Positions 14,603 to 23,198 are shown, counted from the stretch's first letter. The stretch: 35,416 nucleotides of DNA from M55B129 sp964506505 (GCA_964506505.1 CAZDKY010000009.1:1-35416); one strand, 5' to 3'. The notes: a model not told the origin generated them from the letters alone. Numbers and translations: made by a program.

Positions 14603-16203
14603 ACTCCGGGAAGATGGTACCCAAAGGAAGTACCCACTGCAGAAGCAGCATGGATCAGGTCACTGTCCGGATCGACCCGCTTGGTCCCCGACACGGCTTT
14701 TTCCAGGGGTACTGACTCGATCCTGCTACCCTTCAGGCATACCATTTCATTACAGTGTCCGGCAGTAAAAAGATCCACCGCTTTAACCCCAAAACGGGTG
14801 GCCAAAATACGGTCGAAAGAAGTGGGGCTTCCTCCCCGCTGCAGGTGTCCCAGGACGGTAGCCCGGCTTTCAATGCCGGTATGCACTTCTATTTCCTCCG
14901 ATACACGGACCCCAATTCCCCCGAGCCTCTTGATAGCTCCTTTTTCCTGGTAAAGTGGTTCGCCACCGGCAGGATAAGCCCCCTCGGCCACGACAATAAT
15001 GCTGAACTTTTTACCGCGGCTGCGGCGCTCCATGATTTTTTCGACAACCAGCGGATATTCAAAAGGAAGCTCGGGAATGAGAATAATATCGCCACCGCCG
15101 GCTATGCCTGCCTCCAGGGCAATCCAGCCAGCGTGTCTTCCCATTACTTCAACAACCATCGCCCTGTGATGGGATTCAGCGGTGGTATGAATTTTATCAA
15201 TCGCCTCTGTGGCAGTAGTAACAGCTGAATCAAAACCGAATGTAACATCGGTAGCCGGCAAATCGTTGTCGATGGTTTTGGGAATGCCGATGATCGGCAC
15301 ACCCATTTCCCTGAACCTGTTGGCCAACAGGAGACTGCCGTCACCACCAATCACGACCAGGCACTCTATAGCCCATTTATCCAGGTTGGCCAGGGCATCA
15401 CCGGATCTGTCCTTGCCGGTCTGGCGGTAATCAGAACCTCCGGGGCGATAATCAAAGGGATTATCCCGGTTGGAAGTGCCAAGTATTGTCCCACCTCGAT
15501 TCAAGATACCGGACACGGCAAGATCATCAAGCAGCAAAGCATCATTCTCCACCAGACCTTTGAACCCGTTATTGAAGCCGACCACTTCAATATCGTAGTT
15601 GTAAGTGGCTCCCTTAACAACCGCTCTGATCACTGCATTCAAACCAGGGCAGTCGCCCCCTCCGGTGAGCAATCCAATCCTGCGCATCTTTTTTCCACCC
15701 CGTGAAGTTATATTATCTGATCTCTTCTCATTTTTCCGTTCCGGATCACTCTCCCGGATGTTTGTCTGTTCCAGAGCAGCCCGGGCCAGGTGGTCAACAT
15801 GCCTGTTAAGGACATCTTCACTGTGTCCTTTTACTTTCAACCACTGCACTTCTCTATCGGCATTAAGCGCAGCAAGGAGCTGCCAGAGATCCTGGTTGCC
15901 CACCGCTTCGCCGCGGGCATTGCGCCAGCCGTTTTTCTGCCAGCGCTCCATCCATTTCTGTCGAAAGCAATTCACCAGGTAAGCACTATCGCTGTATAGT
16001 CTAACCCTGCTTGCAGGAGGCACTCGTTTAAGGGCTTCCACCGCCGCCTTTAACTCCATACGCTGATTGGTGGTCTGCGCCTCAGAACCGCTTATTTCTT
16101 CTTCATCACTACCGTGCCTGATCAATGCTCCCCAGCCTCCCGGTCCCGGGTTGCCGGAACAGGCACCGTCTGTATATATCAGATATTCTTCAACGTGAGA
16201 CAA
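14599..16203 (-). CDS. rnhA-pfkA: RNase HI joined in frame to 6-phosphofructokinase
   Basis: One 534-codon frame without an internal stop. Residues 1-147 are ribonuclease HI, which cuts RNA in RNA:DNA hybrids: TDGACSGNPGPGGWG (Asp), MELKAAVEAL (Glu), YSDSAYLVN (Asp) and VKGHSEDVLNRHVDHLA (His, Asp) are all present. A hydrophilic linker follows (about 148-172). From Met173 the sequence is a 362-residue phosphofructokinase: RRIGLLTGGGDCPGLNAV, GGDGS, PKTIDNDLPATD (catalytic Asp), VEVMGRHAGWIALEAG, VLGHLQRGGSP. Gly at position 104 and Lys at 124 (E. coli numbering) are a mixed phosphoryl-donor signature. TTG 16203 has GGAGG 9 bases upstream. Met173 also has its own possible ribosome binding site, so a separate PfkA may be made. 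The gene follows UPF0182 by 20 bases. Confidence 0.9.
   Translation of the reverse strand: MSHVEEYLIYTDGACSGNPGPGGWGALIRHGSDEEEISGSEAQTTNQRMELKAAVEALKRVPPASRVRLYSDSAYLVNCFRQKWMERWQKNGWRNARGEAVGNQDLWQLLAALNADREVQWLKVKGHSEDVLNRHVDHLARAALEQTNIRESDPERKNEKRSDNITSRGGKKMRRIGLLTGGGDCPGLNAVIRAVVKGATYNYDIEVVGFNNGFKGLVENDALLLDDLAVSGILNRGGTILGTSNRDNPFDYRPGGSDYRQTGKDRSGDALANLDKWAIECLVVIGGDGSLLLANRFREMGVPIIGIPKTIDNDLPATDVTFGFDSAVTTATEAIDKIHTTAESHHRAMVVEVMGRHAGWIALEAGIAGGGDIILIPELPFEYPLVVEKIMERRSRGKKFSIIVVAEGAYPAGGEPLYQEKGAIKRLGGIGVRVSEEIEVHTGIESRATVLGHLQRGGSPTSFDRILATRFGVKAVDLFTAGHCNEMVCLKGSRIESVPLEKAVSGTKRVDPDSDLIHAASAVGTSFGYHLPGV
15685..15701 (-). promoter_or_regulatory. Internal ribosome binding site and ATG for phosphofructokinase
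   Basis: GGGGTGG (15701-15695 on the minus strand) lies 7 bases before ATG at 15687. The ATG begins MRRIGLLTGGGDCPG, the normal N-terminus of PfkA. It decides whether the ORF yields one fused protein, two proteins, or both. Confidence 0.5.
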
Positions 16204-16223
16204 CTATTTTTTCCTCCAATCGA

Positions 16224-18965
16224 TCAGGGCAACAGGCGGCCGAGCTCGGAGAGAATCTCTTCGAGTTCCTCAATTTTTTCGCCGTACCCGGCCCAGTCTC
16301 CTTCCTGCTGGCGTTGCAGTGCTTCTTCGTAGACAGCCTGGGCCTGACCAATCAATTCAGCCAGATCCTCATCGGCAATAACCGACCTTTCTTCATCGGG
16401 CTGCGCCTCTTCTGGAATATCGATGGACAGATCTTCTTCAATATCGGCAGGCACAGTTTCCAATTCGCCGAAAATGTGAATCAAGGCCTCCTCCAGGGTA
16501 TTTTCCATAACCACTTTATCCTGGAAAACGACAATCACCCGGGCCAGCTCGGGTAGTCCGCCTCCTTCCGCTTCCAGAAAGACCGGTTCCACATAAAGCA
16601 GGGCATTGTTGATCGGAAGCACCAGCAGGTTGCCACGGATAACCCTTGAACCAGACTGACTCCAGAGAGTAAACTGCTCCGAGATCTCCGTATCCTGATC
16701 GATCCGGTTTTCCACCTGCTTCGGCCCGAGAATAACACGCTCCTTGGGAAAGAGGAACATCTCAACTTCGCCGAAGTTAGGCTGATCACAACGGGCAACC
16801 AGCCAGGCGATCATGTTATTGCGCTTATCCGGAGTAAAGGGCAAAATTAAAACATACTCCGGTTCGCTGTATCCGGGCAACTGGAGAATGGTATAGTAAG
16901 GCTCTATCAGTTGTTCCTGTCCAAAATACTGTTCCAAAGGAATGGCCCACAGATCTTCCCTGGTGTAAAAAACATTTGGATCGGTAATATGATAAAGGGT
17001 CAGCATCTTGGACTGGATATTGAAAATGTCCACCGGATACCGAAGATGAGCCATTAAACTTTCGGGCATCTCTTCAAAGGATTTGAAAAGTTCAGGGAAA
17101 ATACTGCGGTAGGTCTGGACAAGGGGATCCTCGGGATCGGCTATATAGTAGTCGACAGAACCGTTATAGGCATCGATAACCACCTTGACCGAATTGCGGA
17201 TATAGTTTATTCCACCGATGGGGGCTGAATAAGGATATCTTTCGGTTACAGTGTAAGCATCCTGAACCCAGAAGAGGCGACCGTCGGCAGCAACGATATA
17301 GGGATTGTCATCGTAGTGAAGAAAGGGTGCCAGCCTGCGGACCCGCTCGTGAATATTGCGGTCGAAGAGGAACCGGCTCTCTCTGTTTAGTTCGTTGGAA
17401 ACAAGGATCCGGTATTCGCCAAATTTAAGAGCAAACAGAGCCCGTCGCAAAAAGGAATGCAGGGGTATGCCGGCGGAACCTTCATAATAGGTATATTCAT
17501 TTTCATCACCTGCGGTAGCATAGTGAAATTCGGGGGTGTCTGTATTGACTATCACATAATCGTTGGTCAGCTCTCCGAAATAAATGGCCGGATTATTCAT
17601 TTCGATATTGCCTGTAGGAGGAATATCACCCAGGAAATAGCGGGGCAGGCCTTCGCTGGTTACCTCATTAACCGGGCTTACTGTTAACCCATAACCATGG
17701 GTATACTGCAGCTGCATGTTCACCCAGGTCCGAGCCTGTTCGGCCAGGCGGCTTTTGTCCAGTTCGCGGGCCGATAGCATAACCTGGCGATACTCACCAT
17801 CTACTGTATAGCGATCGATATCCACATTGTTAAACCGGTAATAGGGTCTGATAGCCTGAAGCTCGTTGAAGGTATTCAGTAGCGGACGGTAATCCCAGAG
17901 GCGAACGTTTTTGATTGTACCTGTATTTTCGCGCAGGTCATCCCAGGTTAGCGTGGCCCCGGGTTCATAACTGCGCGAAGCAAAATTGTCCAGGCCGTAC
18001 GCACTACGGGTGTACTCGATGTTGTGCTCCAGGTACTCCCGCTCATAGGCAAATTCACTGGGTTCGACAACGAAACTCTGCACCCCCGCCGGATAAGCCC
18101 ATCCGCCCAGGAGAGAAACACCGATCAAAGCAAGAATGCCGTATAAGAAAAGGCGGGAGCGTCGCAGAAAAATATTAGCGATAAAAAGCAGGGCAATCGC
18201 AGCCGCCATGATCATCAAGACCAGCAAAACCATATAGTTGGCATGGATATCGGTGTAACCAGCGCCATAGACTACACCTCTCTCTGAAAGCACGAGCTCA
18301 AGCTGCTGCAGACGGTAATCCCAGGCTTTTAAACCGAAGATTAAGGACAGTAAAACAGCCAGATGACTGAATCCTCTGCCGGTGGGAAGAGTCCACCCAC
18401 GTCCGCCCTGGACAGGTGGATTAAGGAACAGGTAAATTGCGCCAACCATGAGAATGGAGATAACGATCGCCATCATTAAAAACCCATAAAGAAAACGGTA
18501 TAAGGGAAGCTTAAAAACGTAAAAAGCGACATTAACTCCAAAGATCGGGTCACTGACGGTAAAGGGGACATGATTGAAAAAACGCAGGAAATCCATCCAG
18601 TAGCTACCTGCGTAACCGGAAAACATATACGCAAGAACGGCAGCCCCGATGAGGAAATAGATTGTCAGCCTCCTCGGGGTAAGGTAACGCATGAAACCGG
18701 TAGCCATCAGCCTTTCGCGCAGGGCCAGATTAGGAAAACTGAGCACATAGCGTCTGGTAAACATGAGGTTAACAAAGAAAAAGACAAAGAGAAAAAGCAG
18801 TGCTCCAATACGTACCCCCCAGCGTGTTAAATACTGGGTCCAAAATACCTGTCCAGCTTCCAAATCCTGGAACCAGAGCAGATCAAGATAAAAATTTGTC
18901 GCTGTAAAAACCAGAGAACCAGCGATAATGATAATAAAAATAATCAGTAAAGAGCGCCCGCGCAA
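16224..18965 (-). CDS. UPF0182 family membrane protein
   Basis: About 913-residue protein of unknown function. The N-terminal 300 residues contain about seven hydrophobic segments (for example SLLIIFIIIIAGSLVFTATN, ALLFLFVFFFVNLMFTRRYV), followed by a large domain probably outside the membrane with WDDLRENTGTIKNVRLWDYR, YRFNNVDIDRYTVDGEYRQV and YTHGYGLTVSPVNEV, all typical of UPF0182 (COG1615). The C-terminal 80 residues are acidic and helical. The start TTG 18965 is chosen because GGAGGGG (18978-18972) lies 6 bases upstream; an upstream TTG at 19025 would add 20 residues but has no such site. It is probably co-transcribed with the rnhA-pfkA ORF. Confidence 0.9.
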   Translation of the reverse strand: MRGRSLLIIFIIIIAGSLVFTATNFYLDLLWFQDLEAGQVFWTQYLTRWGVRIGALLFLFVFFFVNLMFTRRYVLSFPNLALRERLMATGFMRYLTPRRLTIYFLIGAAVLAYMFSGYAGSYWMDFLRFFNHVPFTVSDPIFGVNVAFYVFKLPLYRFLYGFLMMAIVISILMVGAIYLFLNPPVQGGRGWTLPTGRGFSHLAVLLSLIFGLKAWDYRLQQLELVLSERGVVYGAGYTDIHANYMVLLVLMIMAAAIALLFIANIFLRRSRLFLYGILALIGVSLLGGWAYPAGVQSFVVEPSEFAYEREYLEHNIEYTRSAYGLDNFASRSYEPGATLTWDDLRENTGTIKNVRLWDYRPLLNTFNELQAIRPYYRFNNVDIDRYTVDGEYRQVMLSARELDKSRLAEQARTWVNMQLQYTHGYGLTVSPVNEVTSEGLPRYFLGDIPPTGNIEMNNPAIYFGELTNDYVIVNTDTPEFHYATAGDENEYTYYEGSAGIPLHSFLRRALFALKFGEYRILVSNELNRESRFLFDRNIHERVRRLAPFLHYDDNPYIVAADGRLFWVQDAYTVTERYPYSAPIGGINYIRNSVKVVIDAYNGSVDYYIADPEDPLVQTYRSIFPELFKSFEEMPESLMAHLRYPVDIFNIQSKMLTLYHITDPNVFYTREDLWAIPLEQYFGQEQLIEPYYTILQLPGYSEPEYVLILPFTPDKRNNMIAWLVARCDQPNFGEVEMFLFPKERVILGPKQVENRIDQDTEISEQFTLWSQSGSRVIRGNLLVLPINNALLYVEPVFLEAEGGGLPELARVIVVFQDKVVMENTLEEALIHIFGELETVPADIEEDLSIDIPEEAQPDEERSVIADEDLAELIGQAQAVYEEALQRQQEGDWAGYGEKIEELEEILSELGRLLP

Positions 18966-19091
18966 TTTAATCCCCTCCGCAAAAAAGAAATACCGGTCCT
19001 TAACCGGTTGAATATATTCTACCAAGATTTTAGCTTATTTTAATCTGCTTTGTCAAAGAGAACCCCTGACAAAGGGAGCAACAAACCATTT

Positions 19092-19739
19092 TCATTTTCC
19101 AATGATAGCCTTTCCTGCACTGGTCCCAATGCGGCAGGCTCCGGCTTCAATCATTAGAAGGGCATCTTTTGCAGTACGCACACCGCCCGCTGCTTTAACA
19201 CCCATGGCAGGTCCGATTGTTTCGCGCATCAGCCGGACATCCGTCACTGTTGCTCCACCGGGGCCAAACCCGGTTGAGGTTTTAACAAAATGGGCTCCAG
19301 CTTCTTCGGCCAGCCGGCAGGCGATCATTTTCTCTTTATTATTCAGGAGAACAGCTTCAATAATTACCTTTACGGTTTTTCCTTCAGCCGCCCTCACTAC
19401 TGTGCTGATATCCCTGCGGACATAATCCAGATCCCCGTTTTTCAAAGCTCCCAGATTAATAACCATATCAATCTCGGCAGCACCTGATGCTACGGCTTCC
19501 GCAGCTTCAAAAGCCTTCACAGCCGTAGTATTCGCTCCCAGGGGGAAACCGATTACCGTCGCCACCTTGACTTCGCTTTCCGCCAGTTCTTTGACCGCCT
19601 GCTGAACAAAAGATGGATTGATGCAAACGGCATAAAATTTACATTCCCTCGCTTCCCGGCAAAGTTTACTGATGTCCTCCGCTGTCGCCTCCGCTTTGAG
19701 AAGGGTATGTTCAATGTAACCGGCCATATTCTCTGTCAT
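19092..19739 (-). CDS. deoC: Deoxyribose-phosphate aldolase
   Basis: Splits 2-deoxyribose 5-phosphate into glyceraldehyde 3-phosphate and acetaldehyde, the last step of deoxynucleoside breakdown. The 215-residue TIM barrel shows IEHTLLKAEAT (the usual Asp is Glu), VCINPSFV, VIGFPLGAN, EIDMVINLGALKNGD, the Schiff-base lysine in GAHFVKTSTGFGPGGAT, and the second lysine in GVKAAGGVRT. ATG 19739 follows AGGTGA. It lies 28 bases after the pyrimidine-nucleoside phosphorylase gene, forming one catabolic unit; a phosphopentomutase is not in the window. Confidence 0.96.
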   Translation of the reverse strand: MTENMAGYIEHTLLKAEATAEDISKLCREARECKFYAVCINPSFVQQAVKELAESEVKVATVIGFPLGANTTAVKAFEAAEAVASGAAEIDMVINLGALKNGDLDYVRRDISTVVRAAEGKTVKVIIEAVLLNNKEKMIACRLAEEAGAHFVKTSTGFGPGGATVTDVRLMRETIGPAMGVKAAGGVRTAKDALLMIEAGACRIGTSAGKAIIGK

Positions 19740-19767
19740 TTCGTTTCACCTGCCTTTCACCTGTTCA

Positions 19768-21093
19768 TCAATCGTTCTCCCAGCCCACATAACCACAGAT
19801 CAAGGCCGGCTTTTCCACCGGTGTTTCAACAAGCATACAGGCACTCCTGATCAGTTTTTCCACTTCGTCAATGACCCCGGCAGAGGTATTATCGCGGGCG
19901 TGAATGAGAGCTAGTGTTTCCCCCTTTTCCGCTCGATCACCAATTTTTTTATTAACAGTAATGCCCACTGCCGGATCAACGGGATCGCTCTTTTTCCACC
20001 TTCCGGCACCGAGCAGAGCCACCGCCCGGCCGATATTTTCCGCCTTGAGCCGGTAGACGTATCCTTCATTCACAGCCCTGACGGCAATTGTTTTTTCAGC
20101 CCGGGGCAGCAGGGAGAGATCTTCAATAACCTGTCCATCACCCCGCTGGTTTTCTATCAGCTCAGCAAATTTTTGCAAGGCCGCTCCGCTCCTGAGCGCA
20201 CGATCCAGCACAACTTTTCCTCCATCAATATTGTCCGCTGCCCCGGCCATTGACAGCATCCGGCTGCCCAGTTCAAGGCACAGTTTTTCCAGATCCGGTG
20301 GTCCTTCTCCGCGCAGGGTTAATATTGCCTCTTCGACTTCAAGAGCATTGCCCACCGCTCGGCCAAGCGGCTGTTCCATCGCCGTTACCACAACGGCTGT
20401 TCTGCGCCCCGCTCCCTGACCGATAGCCGCCATCAGGCGGGCCAGGGTAAATCCTTCTTCCTGTCTCTTAATAAAAGCTCCATCGCCAATTTTCACATCG
20501 AGGACGAAACCGTCGGCACCGGCGGCCAGTTTTTTACTCATAATACTGGCCGCAATAAGAGGAATGCTGTCAACAGTGGCCGTTACATCGCGCAGGGCGT
20601 AAAGCATTTTATCAGCAGGAACCAGCTTCCCCGTTTGGCCGGCAATAGCAACCCCAATTTTCTTCACCGCTGCAATCAGTTCGCCAACAGTCATTTCCGT
20701 TCGCAGGCCGGGGATTGATTCCAATTTGTCCAGAGTTCCCCCTGTGTGACCAAGACTGCGGCCGGAAAGTTTAGCCACCGGAACCCCGGCGGAGGCCACC
20801 AGGGGAGCGAGAATAAGGGTAGTGGTGTCACCTACCCCTCCCGTGCTGTGCTTATCGACTATGAATCCTGGAATATCACTCAGGTCGATGGTTTCTCCGG
20901 AATTAACAAGGGCATTCGTGAGATCGAGAGTCTCCTCTTCGTTCATACCCTGAAAAAAAATGGCCATGAGCAAAGCAGACATCTGGTAGTCGGGGATATC
21001 ACCTCTGACATAACCGGTGATGAGTTGGTCAACCTCATTTTTTGTCAGCGTTTCGCCGCTGCGTTTCTTAAAAATCAAATCGCCCGCTTGCAT
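19768..21093 (-). CDS. pdp: Pyrimidine-nucleoside phosphorylase
   Basis: Phosphorolysis of uridine, deoxyuridine or thymidine to the base and (deoxy)ribose 1-phosphate. Residue landmarks are KKRSGETLTKNEVDQLITGY, VDKHSTGGVGDTTTL (phosphate site), KLSGRSLGHTGGTLDKLESI and the C-terminal domain with AVGITVNKKIGDRAEKGETL. The chosen ATG (21093, MQAGDLIFKKR) has GGGAGGG just upstream and gives 441 residues, normal for this family; an upstream start at 21156 would add 21 unsupported residues. It is the first gene of the deoC unit and divergent from ahcY. Thymidine phosphorylase (deoA) is the close alternative; the short form favours the Firmicutes Pdp type. Confidence 0.93.
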   Translation of the reverse strand: MQAGDLIFKKRSGETLTKNEVDQLITGYVRGDIPDYQMSALLMAIFFQGMNEEETLDLTNALVNSGETIDLSDIPGFIVDKHSTGGVGDTTTLILAPLVASAGVPVAKLSGRSLGHTGGTLDKLESIPGLRTEMTVGELIAAVKKIGVAIAGQTGKLVPADKMLYALRDVTATVDSIPLIAASIMSKKLAAGADGFVLDVKIGDGAFIKRQEEGFTLARLMAAIGQGAGRRTAVVVTAMEQPLGRAVGNALEVEEAILTLRGEGPPDLEKLCLELGSRMLSMAGAADNIDGGKVVLDRALRSGAALQKFAELIENQRGDGQVIEDLSLLPRAEKTIAVRAVNEGYVYRLKAENIGRAVALLGAGRWKKSDPVDPAVGITVNKKIGDRAEKGETLALIHARDNTSAGVIDEVEKLIRSACMLVETPVEKPALICGYVGWEND

Positions 21094-21209
21094 TGTTTTC
21101 CCTCCCAGGGGTGAAATAGAGCGGTATTGGAACCTGCTTATCACCCGGCCGTCCAAAAAAGTCGGATCTCCATTCTATCAAAACGCAACAACCGGTCCTG
21201 TGATGATCG

Positions 21210-21291
21210 CTATTTCGCCGCAGAGACGACAAATCCTTCTCGTAGCAACCGAACAGCCGGGAAGGATTTCTCCCTTCAAATTGCGAAATAG
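21210..21291 (+). promoter_or_regulatory. Nested hairpin leader upstream of ahcY
   Basis: CTATTTCGC (21210-21218) pairs with GCGAAATAG (21283-21291), 9 perfect pairs. Inside it AAATCCTTCTCG (21231-21242) pairs with CGGGAAGGATTT (21258-21269), 12 pairs with one G-U. Two unpaired segments of about 12 and 13 bases lie between the stems, and a 15-base loop caps the inner stem. GAAGG (21261-21265) can also pair with CCTTC (21273-21277), an alternative fold. The stem ends 14 bases before the ribosome binding site of ahcY. No known riboswitch was recognised. It could instead belong to the divergent pdp leader. Confidence 0.55.
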
Positions 21292-21323
21292 TTGGAATCA
21301 ACAGTAAAGGAGCGTTTCAGTCA

Positions 21324-22571
21324 ATGAGCATGATTAGAAAACCGGAAGCAGCAGCAGAAGGTAAGAGGAGGATTGCCTGGGTGGGTCGCCACATGCCTGT
21401 TTTAAACCTCCTCATGGAAAAATACGGCCCCGTCAAACCTTTCAAAGGGCTCAGACTCTCCGCCTGCATTCACCTGGAAGCAAAATCGGCTTACATGGCT
21501 AAAGCTTTCAAACACTGCGGGGCTTCCGTAACCATAACCGGCAGCAACCCCCTTTCAACCCAGGATGCTATAGCAGCCGCCCTGGTTGATGAAGGGATCA
21601 CAGTTTTTGCCTGGCACGGTGCGACGGCTGATGAATACATGAACCACATCCGCCAAACCATCGCCTCGGGCCCCAACCTGATCATCGATGACGGAGCCGA
21701 TTTAATCACCATGCTGCACCGGGAATACCCTGAAAAACTGGCCGCTGTAATTGGCGCCGCCGAGGAAACAACCACCGGCTTGATCCGCCTGCGAGCCCTG
21801 GCCGCCCAAGGCAAACTTGTTTTTCCCGTTATGGCTGTTAATGACGCCCGCTGTAAATATCTCTTCGACAACCGCTACGGAACCGGACAGTCAGTCTGGG
21901 ACGGGATTATGCGCACAACCAATCTTCTAATTGCCGGGAAAACAGTGGTCGTTTCCGGCTACGGCTGGTGCGGACGCGGCGTAGCCATGCGAGCGGTCGG
22001 CCTGGGAGCGCGGGTAATAGTAACGGAAGTTGATCAGATACGAGCCCTGGAAGCTGCAGTCGAAGGTTATCGGGTTATGCCAATGGAAAAAGCAGCCGCC
22101 CTCGGCGATATCTTCGTTACCACCACCGGCTGCCGGGAAATCATTTCCACCCCGCATATTCCCCTGCTAAAAGAGGGTGCCATCTTATGCAATGCCGGCC
22201 ATTTTGATGTCGAAATTGACAAAAATGCTCTAAATCAATACGGACATCTTATCGGTCAACCACGAGACAATATCGATGAATACCTGCTTAATAATGGACG
22301 GCATATTTATCTGCTCGGGGAGGGTCGCCTAGTTAATTTGGCCGCTGGGGACGGCCATCCGGCAGAGATTATGGATCTATCTTTCGCCCTGCAGTTTTCA
22401 GCGATGCTGCATGTTATCGAAGAAGGGGAAAATCTCTCTCCCGGTGTAATCGGTCTTCCTGATGAAATTGACCACCGCATCGCAGAACTCAAACTTGAAA
22501 CAATGCAGATTTGTATTGATAGCTTGACCCAGCGGCAAAAGGAATACCTGGCCTCATGGCAGCTTGAATGA
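21324..22571 (+). CDS. ahcY: Adenosylhomocysteinase (archaeal/Thermotoga-like short form)
   Basis: NAD-dependent enzyme that splits S-adenosylhomocysteine to homocysteine and adenosine, removing the by-product of methylation. The 415-residue protein has SACIHLEAKSAYMAKAF, GSNPLSTQD, AWHGATADEYM, IIDDGADL, the active-site block FPVMAVNDARCKYLFDNRYG and TGQSVWDG, the NAD motif VVSGYGWCGRGVA, and the C-terminal LPDEIDHRIAELKL. It lacks the insertion of the longer bacterial/eukaryotic enzymes and the usual C-terminal Lys-Tyr tail. Some relatives act on S-inosylhomocysteine, so the exact substrate is open. AAAGGAG lies upstream of ATG 21324. It stands alone, with a structured leader and its own terminator. 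Confidence 0.93.
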   Translation: MSMIRKPEAAAEGKRRIAWVGRHMPVLNLLMEKYGPVKPFKGLRLSACIHLEAKSAYMAKAFKHCGASVTITGSNPLSTQDAIAAALVDEGITVFAWHGATADEYMNHIRQTIASGPNLIIDDGADLITMLHREYPEKLAAVIGAAEETTTGLIRLRALAAQGKLVFPVMAVNDARCKYLFDNRYGTGQSVWDGIMRTTNLLIAGKTVVVSGYGWCGRGVAMRAVGLGARVIVTEVDQIRALEAAVEGYRVMPMEKAAALGDIFVTTTGCREIISTPHIPLLKEGAILCNAGHFDVEIDKNALNQYGHLIGQPRDNIDEYLLNNGRHIYLLGEGRLVNLAAGDGHPAEIMDLSFALQFSAMLHVIEEGENLSPGVIGLPDEIDHRIAELKLETMQICIDSLTQRQKEYLASWQLE

Positions 22572-22580
22572 TCTGCCAGT

Positions 22581-22622
22581 AAAGAGCATATCCATGGAGC
22601 GAAAACGGCAGATGCTCTTTTT
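22581..22622 (+). terminator. Terminator of ahcY
   Basis: AAAGAGCAT (22581-22589) pairs with ATGCTCTTT (22612-22620), followed by further T residues. A competing pairing, ATCTGCC (22571-22577) with GGCAGAT (22607-22613), interlocks with it in pseudoknot order. The same stem may weakly serve comEA on the other strand. Confidence 0.75.
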
Positions 22623-22625
22623 AAT

Positions 22626-23198
22626 TCAGTAAACTGTGATCCGGTCGGCGATATTCTCAAAAGTTTTTTCGCCGATACCACTAACATCCATAATTTCCCT
22701 GATGTCGGCAAAAAACCCATATTTATCACGGTGGGCAACAATTTGTTCCGCTCTTACTGCACCAATACCGGGCAGTGCGTTCAGCTCCGACGCCGAGGCA
22801 TTATTAATATTTATTTTCACCCCATCATCCTCCGGGGTAATTGAGGTTTGTTCCCCGACCCGGGGGATGATGATCTGCTCCCCGTCAAAGAGAGGTCGGG
22901 CCTGGTTTACTGCTTCCCGGTCGGCGTCTTCGCAGAAGCCTCCACATACTTCAACCAGCTCGTGAACTCGTGAACCCGGAGGAAGCTGATAAACTCCCGG
23001 ATTGAGCACAGCCCCAACGATATGAACTGTAATCGGTTCTGGCTCGGACTCTTCTTCTATTTGTCTGCTGTAATCTGCCCTGAGAGGTTCCGGTTCCGGA
23101 GCTGACTGTTCCATGGCCCGCCAGGCTGCTCCTGCCACCAGGAGCAGTACGATAAGGCCTATCATTAATTTTTCCCTGCCGCTTATTTTCCCATCCAC
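22626..23198 (-). CDS. comEA: Competence protein ComEA, DNA receptor
   Basis: Membrane-anchored DNA-binding protein that hands transforming DNA to ComEC. The 190-residue protein has one N-terminal membrane helix (about 10-28, KLMIGLIVLLLVAGAAW), an acidic Pro/Glu linker, an SLBB domain (about 57-112, VHIVGAVLNPGVYQLPPGSR), and a C-terminal pair of helix-hairpin-helix motifs (ININNASASELNALPGIGAV, DIREIMDVSGIGEKTFENIA). GTG 23198 has GGGAGGGG 8 bases upstream; the ATG at 23203 opens only a six-codon out-of-frame reading frame. It is separated by about 14 kb from comEC. Confidence 0.95.
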   Translation of the reverse strand: MDGKISGREKLMIGLIVLLLVAGAAWRAMEQSAPEPEPLRADYSRQIEEESEPEPITVHIVGAVLNPGVYQLPPGSRVHELVEVCGGFCEDADREAVNQARPLFDGEQIIIPRVGEQTSITPEDDGVKININNASASELNALPGIGAVRAEQIVAHRDKYGFFADIREIMDVSGIGEKTFENIADRITVY

